A stretch of DNA of 64,000 bases, from positions 248,001 through 312,000 of the forward strand of contig KZ111154.1 in the NCBI GenBank assembly GCA_002077045.2. The letters are read 5' to 3'. The notes beneath the pieces are model-generated. The model was given only the letters and a program-made list of their open reading frames with translations. It ran no database searches and had not been told where the DNA came from. Each line of letters begins with the position of its first letter. Positions within the stretch are counted from its first letter, which is position 1. Position numbers and translations under genes: made by a program. Below are positions 40,382 through 51,150 of this stretch, piece after piece. The stretch comes from Rachicladosporium sp. CCFEE 5018 (lineage: Eukaryota > Ascomycota > Dothideomycetes > Cladosporiales > Cladosporiaceae).

Positions 40382-40869
40382 AATGGGGCGTTTTGCGATC
40401 GTTGCGGCTGAAGACAAGGTGATAGGTCGTAGATAGCGGTAGATAGCGGGTAGTAAGTGGCAGAGATGAAGGGCTGGCGAAAGGTAAAATAGAGATTCGC
40501 CCTGTAGCATGATGTGAAGGTCTTACGAGTCAGCATGTGTCAAAAATGTACAAGCCATGCAGTGAAGTCAAACATTGAAGTGAAATGAAGTGACATAATG
40601 ACTGTGAAAGAGGCCTGACAGGCCAGCAGGCGATCGAGCGCGGCTAAGGGAATATGCAATGTCATACTCAGCCACTTTACCTCCGTGATATCAGACCGTT
40701 GTCCATGTAATCGCAGCGTGTCCAAGGGCAAGCAGTCTCCACTGCAGACGGCGAGCTAGTTATGCTGTCACACGCAGAAGAACCAACTGCTCTGATCAGT
40801 CCTCCATATGCTTTGCTGATTTGCGCAGCTGCCTCAGTCAGGCCGCTCATGCCTTACATCACCTAAAGC
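40382..40869. other. Intergenic region, copy 2 equivalent of 18225-18702
   Basis: No gene. A tandem duplication of about 10 bp (gtagatagcg, 40429-40449) upstream of the F-box start is absent from copy 1. Confidence 0.6.
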
Positions 40870-43487
40870 CTACCACTTAATTGGCTTAGCGCTTTCCTTT
40901 GGTGGTGGTCCGCTGTTTTGAAACCCTCCGCTGTTCCACTCCGCCTTCGGCTGCGGCGCAGTCCCACCGGCCGCGACGATTCCAGGTACCATCTGCTGTA
41001 CAGCAGCTTCGACCTGCACTTGTCGTGTTCTGCTGCTTACAGTGGCCTGCTTGGAAGCCGGCGTCCCAGCATGTCCTTTGCTTGTGTTAGCCCAGCCCCC
41101 ATTCCCACCAGTCTGACCCTGACCGGACTGTGCCCAGCCTGCGCCGTTCTTATTCGAGCGCGTGGAGTGGGCTTTGTTCTCAGGCGCGGTTCCCCAGCCG
41201 GCATTGCTGACAGGTCCATCCTTGACAGGGCTCCACCCGCCCCCATTGCCGCCAGCCTGGCTGTTGCTTGGCTTTTTGTCACCACTCCAGCTGTTGTTAA
41301 GTGGTGGTGCTGCGCCACTTTGTTGAGCAGCCCCTCCCCAGCCGCTTTGCACACTTGCAGCTCTAGACGTAGCTTTGTGTGTTGACGTAGGTGACTTCAT
41401 GGCCATCAGCTGTTTGACCAGCTCTTCTTTCGGCATGGCTAGCAAAGTGCCTTTCTGCACTTCTTGCTCCACCCTGGCACACTCATTGTCGATACGGCGC
41501 CCGATGATATCCTCAAGTCTCTCACGACTGCGGTACTTGAACGTGAAGACTGCGTATGGTTCATCCATCGTATCGATGTATGCAGGGCGGTAAGTCTTAT
41601 GGACGTATTCTGCACCACAGCCGACGAGAACGCCGTGACTGGCATCGCGCTTGTCGTTTGCGGAGATGGTTGGCATTGGAGGAGCGGAGTATTGGTAGAC
41701 CTCGCGGGCAGTCTCGCGGCGTATCCCATGCCGATCGCTGGGAAGAGCGGTGTCTTGCGGCTTCTGCCACTCTGCCCAGTATGGCTTGATGTACGAGCGA
41801 GGGTCGTAGGTAGCGGCAGTTGCGACAGAGCGCATGCTGCGTACTACTTGGCTGGGATGCTGACCACCGGCAGACTTGCTCTTCGACGTTGGTGCGGCAT
41901 TGACAGCGCCCCACTCGTCACCAGTACCATCATTCTTGGTGTTATTGCTCGCGCCCCAGGCTCCAGCGACGCCGCCTGTGTTGTCCTGAGCTGCTGGTGC
42001 GCCCCAGTTAGCATCACCGCCACCCGCTACCTGGCCACCGGTGCCTCCCCAATCAGCAGCAGCGCCATTCTCATCTGGTTTGGGAGCGTCCAGCGTAGCT
42101 CCAGCCGTGGCGTCGGCATTGCCACTGATCCCCCAGTCGCCATTGTTGTTGCCGTGATTGCTTGCTGAACCGAAATGCTCGGGTGTACTTGGGCCTTTCT
42201 GACTTCCTTGCACGGACGCAGGTCTGGGGCCGAAAACATCGGTTAGAGGGCTTGGTAACGGAGCACCCGGCTGCTGAGTATGGCGATCCAAACCGCCTTC
42301 GGTTGCGTGGGCAACACCGTTAGGTCTCGCGATCGGCCTGTGCACAGGTTTGATCGCAGATAGCTGCAGAGGCACGACTGGGCTTCCATCGGGGAATTCG
42401 CGACAATTTCGATAATAATCGACCATTCCCGCAATCTGTAGAATCGTTAGCCAGCGCTTTCATCGTAAAGGGCGACAATGACTCACGTGAGGCCATTGCG
42501 AAGGATGCAGATCTGTCACAAGGATATGGTCCAAGCAGACTATATGCCTGGCAGCTGCAGCGAAGAACTCACGGTCTATATCGTACGAGTTGAGTATGCT
42601 TGAAGGCATGGCACTAATCATGAGGATCTGATAATCGGGATCGATTTTCTCATCGCTGACAGGTTGTCCAGGGAAGTAGTCGAATGCAGGTACCCCGGGC
42701 TGAACGTCCGTCCGTACTTGAGCGGGAGGATGGGAAGTGCCAGCGGAGAATCCATGAGGATGCGCAGCATCCTGGAAACGATACACTTGGGGAGAAGGTC
42801 CTTCTTCCTGTGCTTGCGGGGCAAATGGCTGATCGTTGTATGCTGCACCAGCTGGCGGGTGTGCGACTCGCTGGCCTGGGCCCACTTGTTGGGCGATTTG
42901 CGGGAGATAATTATGGGCAGTCGTTGGCGCATACGGTCTCGTCTGGTAGGCAGCTTGACGTAGATGCTGTGGGTAGCCTTGTGGTTGTTGCGCAGCAAAG
43001 GCGGTTGGTACGCCATGAAAGTTAGGCTGAGGGGGCAGGCTCGCCCCGCTGTCCAAAAGAGCCTGGCGCTTCCTAGCCGTGTCATCGTACCAACCACTTG
43101 TGTCATAGCCCTCAGCTCCATAGTGATGTGTACCGACGTTGAAAGGAGGGGGCGGTGCGGAGAAGCCTTGGTAGCCTTGTCCGTCGAGCGTAAGTCCAGA
43201 GTCTGGCTGCTTGCAATCTTCTGGAGTATTCTCCACAGTTTGTATTCGACCTTGGCCGTATCCGTTGTGGACAGAAGATCGATCGTCATGACGTGAGCCG
43301 AGATTACTGAATGACTTGATCAAACCTACCCCGCCGATGGTGTCGTATTCGTATCCAGGTGGTGGGCTTGGAAGTTCATCGCCTGCGCCATCGAACAGAC
43401 CACCCATCATGCCACCGAAGCCAGCACTGGCTGCACCAGCTGATGGTGCCTTAGCCACGCTCGGCGCTTTGGCAACGCTCTGTGCCT
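40870..43487 (-). CDS. GW/WG-rich low-complexity protein, copy 2 (N-terminus in the gap)
   Basis: Exons 43487-42487 and 42435-40870 with the same 51-nt intron as copy 1. WG motifs, the charged block FKYRSRERLEDIIGRRIDNE and the C-terminal GW set are all conserved, with a few substitutions (for example GDWGISG for GGWGISG, which removes one G from a GW pair). The gap-edge sequence SVAKAPSVAKAPSAG is identical to that of copy 1. Across the gap, 43588-43668 on the same strand is open (MLDAAINAPPDAKAGEFALG) and could be the true N-terminal exon, but the link cannot be shown. Confidence 0.78.
43450..43487. repeat. 18-bp coding minisatellite (SVAKAP) cut by the gap
   Basis: The minus strand reads SVAKAPSVAKAPS immediately before the gap, two 18-nt units with synonymous differences; the same arrangement ends copy 1 at 21285-21323. 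A longer array inside the gap would explain why assembly stopped at this base in both copies. Confidence 0.65.
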
Positions 43488-43587
43488 NNNNNNNNNNNNN
43501 NNNNNNNNNNNNNNNNNNNNNNNNNNNNNNNNNNNNNNNNNNNNNNNNNNNNNNNNNNNNNNNNNNNNNNNNNNNNNNNNNNNNNNN
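43488..43587. other. Assembly gap (100 N)
   Basis: Exactly 100 N, starting at the base homologous to the start of the first gap. DNA to the right (43588 onward) is single copy and unrelated to the PP2A sequence that follows the first gap. Confidence 0.99.
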
Positions 43588-44441
43588 GTGTTCGACTCTG
43601 CAAAGGATTCCTAGCGCGAACTCTCCTGCCTTTGCATCCGGTGGCGCGTTGATGGCGGCGTCTAGCAAGGTCTACCATAGATCCCTTGAGGTGAAGGAGG
43701 AGGTAGACTTATCGCGAATCAAGGGCTGGCGGAAAGGTTGGACACTATAGCGAGGCAGCAGCGAGGCAAACTCTAGGGCGCTATGTATGACTAAGGATGG
43801 TATGTGAGGATCGTCTAGGTGTCGAAGCGGTTCATGTGTATAGAGTGCGGTGATGGTGCGAGCGTGGCATCGGGTTAAAGAGCTGAGCGATGGGACGGCG
43901 GCGAGGCTACAGCGAAGCGCTAAGCCGTCTGGTGGTGGTGATCATGGCAGTGACGCAGCGAAGCTAGCACGACGCAACGGCGAGGTGGCAGTAAAATAGA
44001 AGCACGAGATCACTAGAACACGACCACACGGTACGCACGAAACGAACAATGAAAAATGGACTTCAAAGGACCGCGATGGTATTACTGATCAACCGTCGTA
44101 CGCGGATGCTGGCCAATGACCTGCGTATCGTATGCCAAGGTGGTGGCTTCACGAATGAGGCAGCCATCATGCATGTAGACGTGGCTGGCGAGGCTGAGCG
44201 AAGGCCCCCGTGATGTCCTCGCCTGCTATCTTCCTCTCGACAGTCGATGATCTGCTGTGTGCACGCAAAGCTGCAGTCACAACGATCCAAGAGACTTGCG
44301 TCAAAACTCGAAGCGATCAGGCAGCGCCGGCAGCGGTTGGACCATTGAGACATTTCAGCAGGTCTTTGCTATTGCGCCAGATCAGCAGCGCGACGTCTCG
44401 AGTACCACGGAAAGCAGCTCGAGTCCTCGTTCAGTGCCACA
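43588..44441. promoter_or_regulatory. Single-copy upstream region between the GW/WG-rich gene (-) and a membrane protein gene (+)
   Basis: Probably holds the start or 5' exon of the GW/WG-rich gene (open minus frame 43668-43588) and its promoter, plus the promoter of the gene at 44442. The stretch 43840-44000 is rich in gcgaggc/cagcgaagc-like words. No other gene is supported. Confidence 0.5.
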
Positions 44442-45689
44442 ATGACCAGTCTGGCCTCTAGGTACACACTGGTCCTATTGCTCTGCTATGTCCACCGAGT
44501 TCAGGGATTCGTTTCTCACTCGCCAAATTGCACTCTCCCGGAGCCTGGCACGAACTATGTCGCTGCGGGAAATGTACGCAGCACGCTGGATATTCTCTGG
44601 AGTTCTCTGGCGACAATCATCGCCTGTACATACTCGGTTCTACATCTGAATGTGCCGCTGCAGCGTGATGGCCGCGATCCAGGCTGGAAAGGTGACCTCG
44701 CCTGGGGTTGGCGCGGGCTGCGGAAGAAAGTGGCGTGGTGTGTTATTACAATTCTCGCCCCGGAAGTCTATCTAGCGATCGCTTTCGAAGAGCACCGTCT
44801 TGCACGATCTCTGCGGCGCAGACTCGCAAATTTGGGTACAGAAATCCACGGTGGTCATCGGTGGTCTCTGCGTGAGTGCTTTTTCATCAATATGGGCGGC
44901 TATGCTATCTCGCAGCGCGGAGATTCGGAAAATCGCGAGATCGTGCATCTTTGGCAGGCAAGCTTCGTCCATTCGCTGGAGCAAGACCCTGCAAGTGTGC
45001 TGCCACAGCTCCTGAGCGACGACGAGATCGCAGATCGCAGCAAGAGCGACTTTTTCACTAAGACCGTTGTTGTATTCCAAATCTGCTACTTCTGCATCAC
45101 TTTGTTCACCCGCTGGACCAAGCAGCTCCCTGTCACACCCCTGGAGGTCGCAACAATAGCTTACACTACATGCTCAATTTTTACCTACAGCCTCTACCTA
45201 TATAAGCCTCAGGGTGCGACGATTGTAGCGATGGTGGCCCATTGCGACACTAAGCTCCCAGAACCCCTGTCGCTTGTACTGAAAGGCGAGCTCGTATCGA
45301 CCCGTACTTCGATACTGCAACCAATCGGTAACGGCGACCACCCTCCAGGTGTCGCTGGTGGGCTGGGTGCCGAGTTAATGTTGCTTACAAGCGCGCTTTT
45401 CGGTGCGGTCCACCTCGCAGCCTGGGATTCGACCTTTCCGTCCACCATCGAACGATGGATATGGCGTGTGGCCGCGATGATTACTATGCTAGCTTTGGCA
45501 CCAGCGTGGCTATGGAGCTCCCTCGATGACACCGGAACGCGTGACAAGTCCACTATGCTAATTATGCCAATGGTAGTATACCCACTAGCCAGACTAGTGC
45601 TCATCGTCGAGATGTTCCGTTCACTCGCATATCTGCCGCCAGACGCCTTCATTGCTACTTGGACCTCGAATGTGCCGCACTTTGGCTGA
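44442..45689 (+). CDS. Multi-pass membrane protein of an uncharacterised fungal family
   Basis: 415 residues, intronless. An N-terminal hydrophobic segment (TLVLLLCYV) resembles a signal peptide. The family signature is VRSTLDILWSSLATIIACTYSVLHLNVP followed by KKVAWCVITILAPEVYLAIAF, found in many fungal hypothetical proteins. Further hydrophobic helices are at VVVFQICYFCITLF, VATIAYTTCSIFTYSLYLY, ELMLLTSALFGAVHLAAW, IWRVAAMITMLALAPAWLW and LIMPMVVYPLARLVLIVEMF, so about seven membrane spans. The end (RLVLIVEMFRSLAYLPPDAF) also matches the family pattern. Function unknown. The ATG at 44442 directly precedes the hydrophobic leader. Confidence 0.8.
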   Translation: MTSLASRYTLVLLLCYVHRVQGFVSHSPNCTLPEPGTNYVAAGNVRSTLDILWSSLATIIACTYSVLHLNVPLQRDGRDPGWKGDLAWGWRGLRKKVAWCVITILAPEVYLAIAFEEHRLARSLRRRLANLGTEIHGGHRWSLRECFFINMGGYAISQRGDSENREIVHLWQASFVHSLEQDPASVLPQLLSDDEIADRSKSDFFTKTVVVFQICYFCITLFTRWTKQLPVTPLEVATIAYTTCSIFTYSLYLYKPQGATIVAMVAHCDTKLPEPLSLVLKGELVSTRTSILQPIGNGDHPPGVAGGLGAELMLLTSALFGAVHLAAWDSTFPSTIERWIWRVAAMITMLALAPAWLWSSLDDTGTRDKSTMLIMPMVVYPLARLVLIVEMFRSLAYLPPDAFIATWTSNVPHFG

Positions 45690-45952
45690 ATGGTAGCGCT
45701 ATGCGTGCTCGCCACGACAGCATATAGTTCTTTTCGAGCAGCTACGGACTGCTGCGTAATACCAGCATCTTCCGAGCAGCGAAACAAACTTCCACAATGA
45801 TATCGGAACGAGGAACATGCTCAGCAATCTGCGGAATGTACGGCGGCAGTGTTAGATAGCGACTCTCCGCCTCTGTCCGCTTCACGTGAGCACCGCTGTG
45901 GCCTCTTTGATTGAGGAGCATGCATCATGTGCTATGAGACCGCCAAAGCATT

Positions 45953-48052
45953 TCACCACCACCACCTCCCCATCTCCGCACACTCCTTCCGCCACTCCCT
46001 CATCCAAGCCTTCACAAACTCCACCTCCTGCTCCTGCGCCTCCCTCACCGGGCCCGGCGGCAAGTCCGCAGTAGTCTCATTTGGCCACAACCCATTCTCA
46101 TCCCAATGATGCACGCCACCCTCAATCAGGATGAAAGGCTCAACAGTCGTGCTCACCCTATCTTTGGCACCCTGCGCAAAGGCGTGCGGCGTAGCAGGTT
46201 TCCAAGGATCTTGCTCTCCGTCTACGAATGCCAGTCGAGGGTACGAGATATCGTACCCGCCGTACTGGTTGATCCTATCGGTGTCGGGGGGAGCGGTGCG
46301 ATTGAACGCGTATCGACAAACAAGACTCGTGTACTCGAGCGTTATTGTCCTCGAGATCAAAGGATGCTGATCCGCTGGTACGCCGGAGCCGGTTTGAAGG
46401 TATCCCCATTCAGTACAATACTGATACGCCCAGCTTCGCCATGTCTGCGAAGCCCAAGACGTGCCTTGATACTGCGTCGGGTCGCGAGTCGTGAAACACT
46501 CGTCTTGGGTGTAATTCGACTGCGCGCAGGGGGAGACTTGAGTGAGGTTTATGTAGCCGATGTAGTTCAGTAGCTTGGTCGTCAGATCATGAGTTGGAGT
46601 GAAGTTGCCTGCAGTGAGGAGGTCCTCTGCTGAGGAGCGGAGTGGTGCTGTGCCGGGGTAGAGAAGGGTGGTGGAAGTGAGATTGTCGCAGAAACGTGGA
46701 GCCGAGGGGGAGCTGAGTGAAGGGTCCCAATTGAGGCCCTGCCAGCCGCTGATGCCGGAACTGAGGATGTTGGCGAAGTCATCGTCGTGAGTGACGTTGG
46801 GAAGACCGAAGGCGGATTTCAGGGAGAGAGTGAGTGATGTGTCGTTCTTGCCGATAAGTATGTTGTCGATCATGCGCGTGAAGGTCTTTTGTGCAGTGCT
46901 ACAAGCTGCGGGCATGTGTGCTGCGATCGGAGAGTAGTACTCCCAGTAGTCATAGATTGCCTTTGTAACGCCGGATGAGGAGATCGTACCCCAAAAGACT
47001 TCGGGATATAGGACGCGGAGGAACGCGTTGAATGCGCCTGCGTAGCTGCCGCCATAGCCGATGTAGGCTGTTGTGTTGCTGCTCAAGTCACCATAGCATT
47101 CCTGAAGGATCGTCAATCGCGTGTCGTCGTTGACGAATGAGCATACTTACGAGACCCGGGAACTTGATGTGTTGGGCGAAGTATGCCTCGTCTGCGAGTG
47201 CTTGTGCAGTTGTCAAGAATCGGAGATTCTCCGTGGAAAGATCTGGCGTAGGCATAGAGGTGCCATAGTATCTGCCATGTGTCAGATTATGCACATCCGC
47301 TCGCACCTAAGTCTGCTTCTCGAGATATCTGGTAGTTGAGGACGCTCGTATGGATGTAGCTGCAACAGCGAAATGACGAGCCAATGCCTCCTGGAGAGAT
47401 GAGACCCCGCTGATGAAGTTGGATGAAGTCGCACTTCTCTCCAGGGCCGAAGGATGGCCACTCCGCTGTCGTGGATGCATGTACAGGAGCACAGGAGCGC
47501 TACCGCTCACCCGCAGAGACAGCGCTACTTCGGACTATACTGCGTGGAAGCAGACGTCCTGGACAACACCATCGTCAGAAAACTTACCTATGCTCAATGA
47601 CAACACCAATGCCATGCGTCGCCACCGCAAGCTGGTGCAAGATGCCCTTTTGCAAGAACGATAATCGACCTACGCCACTCGTCTCGCCACTTTGAAGGAC
47701 GATCACAGGACCTCCCCGACGATAGTAGGTCGCATCAAACCAATATCGTAGATCGAAAGTCGCGTTACTATGAGGCTCGTAAAGCGTGTCATTGTGGAAG
47801 TGGTCGACCGGGACAGAGATGTTGTGCGCTGGAAACAAAAGACTTGGGTCGGTGTTGTCGCGTCTCGACAATAGTGATGGATTAGACTGTGACGAAGGTC
47901 AGAGTCGTGCAGGTTGGGTGATGAGATACTGAGTGACGAGCTACCTCGTCAAGTAATGCCCGGATCGTCTGACCTCCACAGCCGACGCTCAGTCGAAGTG
48001 CATGAGCCCATGAGACCGTCAGTGCTATGCTGAACGCGCTTTTGAAGAGCAT
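45953..48052 (-). CDS. Secreted serine peptidase, S28 family (Pro-Xaa carboxypeptidase type)
   Basis: Four exons: 48052-47945, 47886-47588, 47271-47151 and 47101-45953 (558 residues). All junctions are GT-AG and frame-preserving; the introns are 58, 316 and 49 nt. A signal peptide (MLFKSAFSIALTVSWAHA) starts exon 1. The catalytic residues of family S28 are visible: Ser195 in GYGGSYAGAF, an Asp in FVDGEQDPW (about 470-474) and a His in GGVHHWDENG (about 507-508). HRYYGTSMPTPDLSTENLRF is a family hallmark rebuilt across intron 2. Many NxT/NxS sequons suggest an N-glycosylated secreted or vacuolar enzyme. S28 enzymes cleave after proline and act in acidic protein degradation. It converges on the membrane protein gene (263 bp) and diverges from Sec10. 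Confidence 0.92.
47272..47587 (-). other. Unusually long intron 2 of the S28 peptidase gene
   Basis: 316 nt between donor AG|gtaagt and acceptor ggcag|AT; the other introns of this gene are 49 and 58 nt. Removal reconstructs EHR-YYGTS in frame. No second gene inside is supported. Confidence 0.75.
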
Positions 48053-48430
48053 GCTGAGTGATGAAAAGCAGCAATGAACCAAACGTAGAAGTGAATGAAG
48101 CGGTGGTAATGAGTGCTGCGGAGCAGATGCGCTCTACTCCGAGCAACTCACTACGCTGCTGCTATCATACTCCACTCATGGAGTTCATGACGAACCTCAA
48201 TGCAACATCAGTGGTGCCTTGCCTCAGTAGTGTGCAGTAGTTGCAGGTGATCTCTCCTTGAACCCCGATATCGAGTAACCGCATTAGGCAGTTGGGGTCT
48301 CGGAAGGAGTCTCTCGTAAAGTGCCAGCATCCTCGAGCTTCACTTGCACATTACACGCGATCTCAATGCAAGCGCGACTGAGTGCAGGCGAGGCGTAGAT
48401 GCCAGCAATGGAATTGCGATCCCCTTAGCC
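48053..48430. promoter_or_regulatory. Divergent promoter region, S28 peptidase (-) and Sec10 (+)
   Basis: 378 bp between two divergent ATG codons; no gene is seen. The Sec10 frame is open upstream of 48431 but has no ATG in frame. Confidence 0.6.
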
Positions 48431-51074
48431 ATGCCCCCCACCACCTCCGACACAGCCTCCCTCCTCTCCCACCAATCCTCCGCCATCTCCCGCCCCACCA
48501 CCCTCCAACCAACCCGCAACGCCCAGATCTTCACCCTCGACACCTTCAGCAGCAAAGACTTCATCGTCAAAGACTTCGTCGAGACCCTCTCGGACTCCGC
48601 CGCGCCCGCGCGCCGCTCTACTCAAGCAGCCACAAGCGGGCAAGCCTTCGATCCCAAACCGCTCATTCGCACCTTCGAGCACGCCCTCTCTCGGCTTAAG
48701 ACGCTGAGTGAGGACTTAGAGACAAGGGAGAATGAGCTGAGTGGGAGTGTAAGGAGGGCGGCGGGGCAGCATAACGCTAATATTAAGTCGAGAGAGAAGG
48801 AGCTGGAGCGGGCGATCGAAGCGTTTCAGCGGCTTGAGCGGACGCTCGATGGAGAGGGGGAGCGGGATGTGGGTGGGAATGCGGCTATGAGGATTGGGGA
48901 GGAGTTGGAGGAGTTGGATCGGCAGCGGCAGAGGGCGCAGGATGCGAAGTTCATCTTGCAGTGTTGGGTTGAGGTGAGCGAGAGAGGGGATCTGGGGAGT
49001 TTGGAGGATGTGAGGAGGATGGGTGGTGGGGAGGGAAAAGTGAGGTGTGCGCATATTGCAAGGCAGTTGTTGAAGATTTCGCAGAGGCTGGGTGGAGAGG
49101 CGGAGGAGAGCAAGAGGGGAAGTGTGGTGAAGACGAACGGGGTACATGAGGGTACCAATGGATATGGCGATGCCGTCGTGGAGAACGGATACACAGGACG
49201 AGATGGACATCGACCACGGGAGATCATCGAGAAGTTCTTGGAGATGCTCGAGAAGGACTTGTTGAAGTCGTTCGATGACTTCTATCGAAGGCAGAACTTC
49301 GATGGCATGCGAGAGTGCGCAACTGCATTGCGAGACTTCAGCGACGGCAACAGTGTGATTTCGCTCTTCGTGAACCAGCATCAATTCTTCATCGACCGGT
49401 CACAGCTCGTGACTGAGGAACTTGCGACAGACAATGAGACCTGGGATCGCCTGGCAGATCCGGATACAGAACCACCAGGTGTCGAGCCAGGACTGCAGTC
49501 TCTGATCGATGAAGTCAAAGTCGTGGTGCAAGAGGAGAGCTTCATCATCAAGCGAGCATTCCCGTACTACGATGAGGTCTTGGCACGATTTCTGCAGAGA
49601 GTGTTCCAACAATCAATACAGCAAAAGCTGGAGATGGTGCTGAACAAGGCTGACAGCATCTCATCGCTTGCCTTCTTACGATCACTGCAAGCGTCGCGGT
49701 CATACATCAGCGCACTTGTGGAAGACTTGAAGGCACATGGCCTGACTGAGCACCCAGATCCGGTGAGCAGCGTCACTGCAGCTGTGCTGGACCAGCAATT
49801 AGACGTTGTCCTATACTTCACTGGCTCATCATACATTGAGCGCGAAAAGAAGAACCTCGGCGAGCTGTTCGAAGGTCTACTCTTCAAATTCACACTCTAC
49901 CACTCCCGACGGCGAAAAGTCAACACACAATCTTCAACCTACCTCAGCGCATTATCCGCACGCTCAAAGGAATTCATCAGCAGCGCCAAAGATACTTACA
50001 TCGAGCGACTCGATGCGGCAGATCTCCCCTCAAGCCAGAAGAAGATGATGCTCCGCATCGCCGGCCTCTCCCACGACCGCGACGCCTCAAACCCATCCTC
50101 CCAAAAAGAAGCCGAAGTAACAGACGAAGACGGCCAGCTCTCACTCCCAAAACACAAAACGCATGCTCAAATGGCTCGCCGAAAGCGTCGGCCGCGGCCT
50201 CGAACTGGCGAGCACCGCAAACGAAACCCCCAAAGAAGTCCGCGAGCTGCTGCACCTCCTGATCCAGAACATGGGCGAAATATACCTCGAAACAGCGCTA
50301 GACGCCGCGAATGAGACGGCACTCACAGCCGAGCAAAACACAAAGTCTGAGCCCGACCTCTCCTACCTCGCCGACCTCCGCGTCGCGATCTCGATTCTCC
50401 ACCTAATGCTCACGACCACCCAACTCCTCCTTCTCCCCCTCGCAGCCTCAAACCTTACAATCCGTCGTGATCTCGAGAAGACCGTAGCTCAATTCACAGA
50501 CCGCATGGAATCTAAGATTGACTCCGTACTGCAGCGCACAATAGACGCAGCGCTAGCATGGTCCTCCCGCCTGCTGTCCCAACAACGAAAGACCGACTTC
50601 CGGCCGCGAGACGATGCGAATCTGCAGCTCGATCAACTGCAAACGCCTACCTGCCAGGCAGTCTTCACCTTCCTGTCCCGTCTCTCCACACGCGCTAGCG
50701 CCACGCTCTCGGGCAGGGTGCTGGAGTCCTTTCATCTCGAACTCGCAACCGGTCTGCGGACGCTGCTGCTGCAGCACTTCAAATCTTTCTCCGTCTCGCA
50801 AACCGGCGCGCTCGCGGTATCGAAGGATATCACGAAGTACATCGAGTTACTGCGGTCTTTCAATCTGCCTGCCAGCTTTGATCCGAGTCTAGAGGTGTTG
50901 ACAGAGGTGGCGAATGTGTTTGTCATTGGACCTGAGGCCCTGCGGGATCGATTGAGGGGTTTTGGGGGCGGAAGTGGAGGAGTGGGCTGGGAGAGGGGAG
51001 ATTTGAGAGCTTATGTTTTGAGGAGGGAGGATTGTGGGAGTGTAGGGGTGCAGGCTGCTTTGAGCGTGTTGTAA
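48431..51074 (+). CDS. SEC10: Exocyst subunit Sec10, with a one-base frameshift
   Basis: From the ATG at 48431 (MPPTTSDTASLL) the frame runs to 50314; the true C-terminal part continues in another frame to 51074. Together they encode about 880 residues, the usual Sec10 length. Recognisable segments: an N-terminal coiled coil (LKTLSEDLETRENELSGSVR), FDDFYRRQNFDGMRECATAL, SLFVNQHQFFIDRSQL, EESFIIKRAFPYYDEVLARF, and after the shift RMLKWLAESVGRGLELA and LLIQNMGEIYLETALDAANE. Sec10 links exocyst subunits to Sec4-bearing vesicles during polarised secretion. The break sits at an AAAA run (50149-50152): dropping one A restores SLPNTKRMLKW. Because Sec10 is essential in yeast, a sequencing or assembly error is the likelier explanation. 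Confidence 0.9.
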
Positions 51075-51150
51075 CATGTAGGAAAATAGTAATGAGTTCG
51101 AGCATCGAACCTTGCCATACTTCGTTGGCCAGTATGAGATACTCTTATAT

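Larger units (their letters stand above)
22215..43487. repeat. Copy 2 of the duplicated segment
   Basis: Same ten genes, order and orientation as 1-21323, starting where base 1 matches. The last base before the N gap (…ctctgtgcct) is the identical base at which copy 1 ends. AlkB, the small membrane protein and much of the spacer DNA are nearly identical. The large unknown gene and the C-terminus of the TAF3-like gene are clearly diverged. Copy 2 carries more gene-breaking differences than copy 1. Confidence 0.97.

Noticed and set aside
22215..43487. Interpretation as a biosynthetic or defence gene cluster
   Set aside because: The genes are unrelated housekeeping or unknown families on alternating strands, with no synthase, transporter, regulator or mobile element.
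43588..43668. Open minus-strand frame (MLDAAINAPPDAKAGEF) as the N-terminus of the GW/WG-rich protein
   Set aside because: Plausible, but it begins at a non-ATG codon and continuity across the gap cannot be shown; mentioned only as a possibility.
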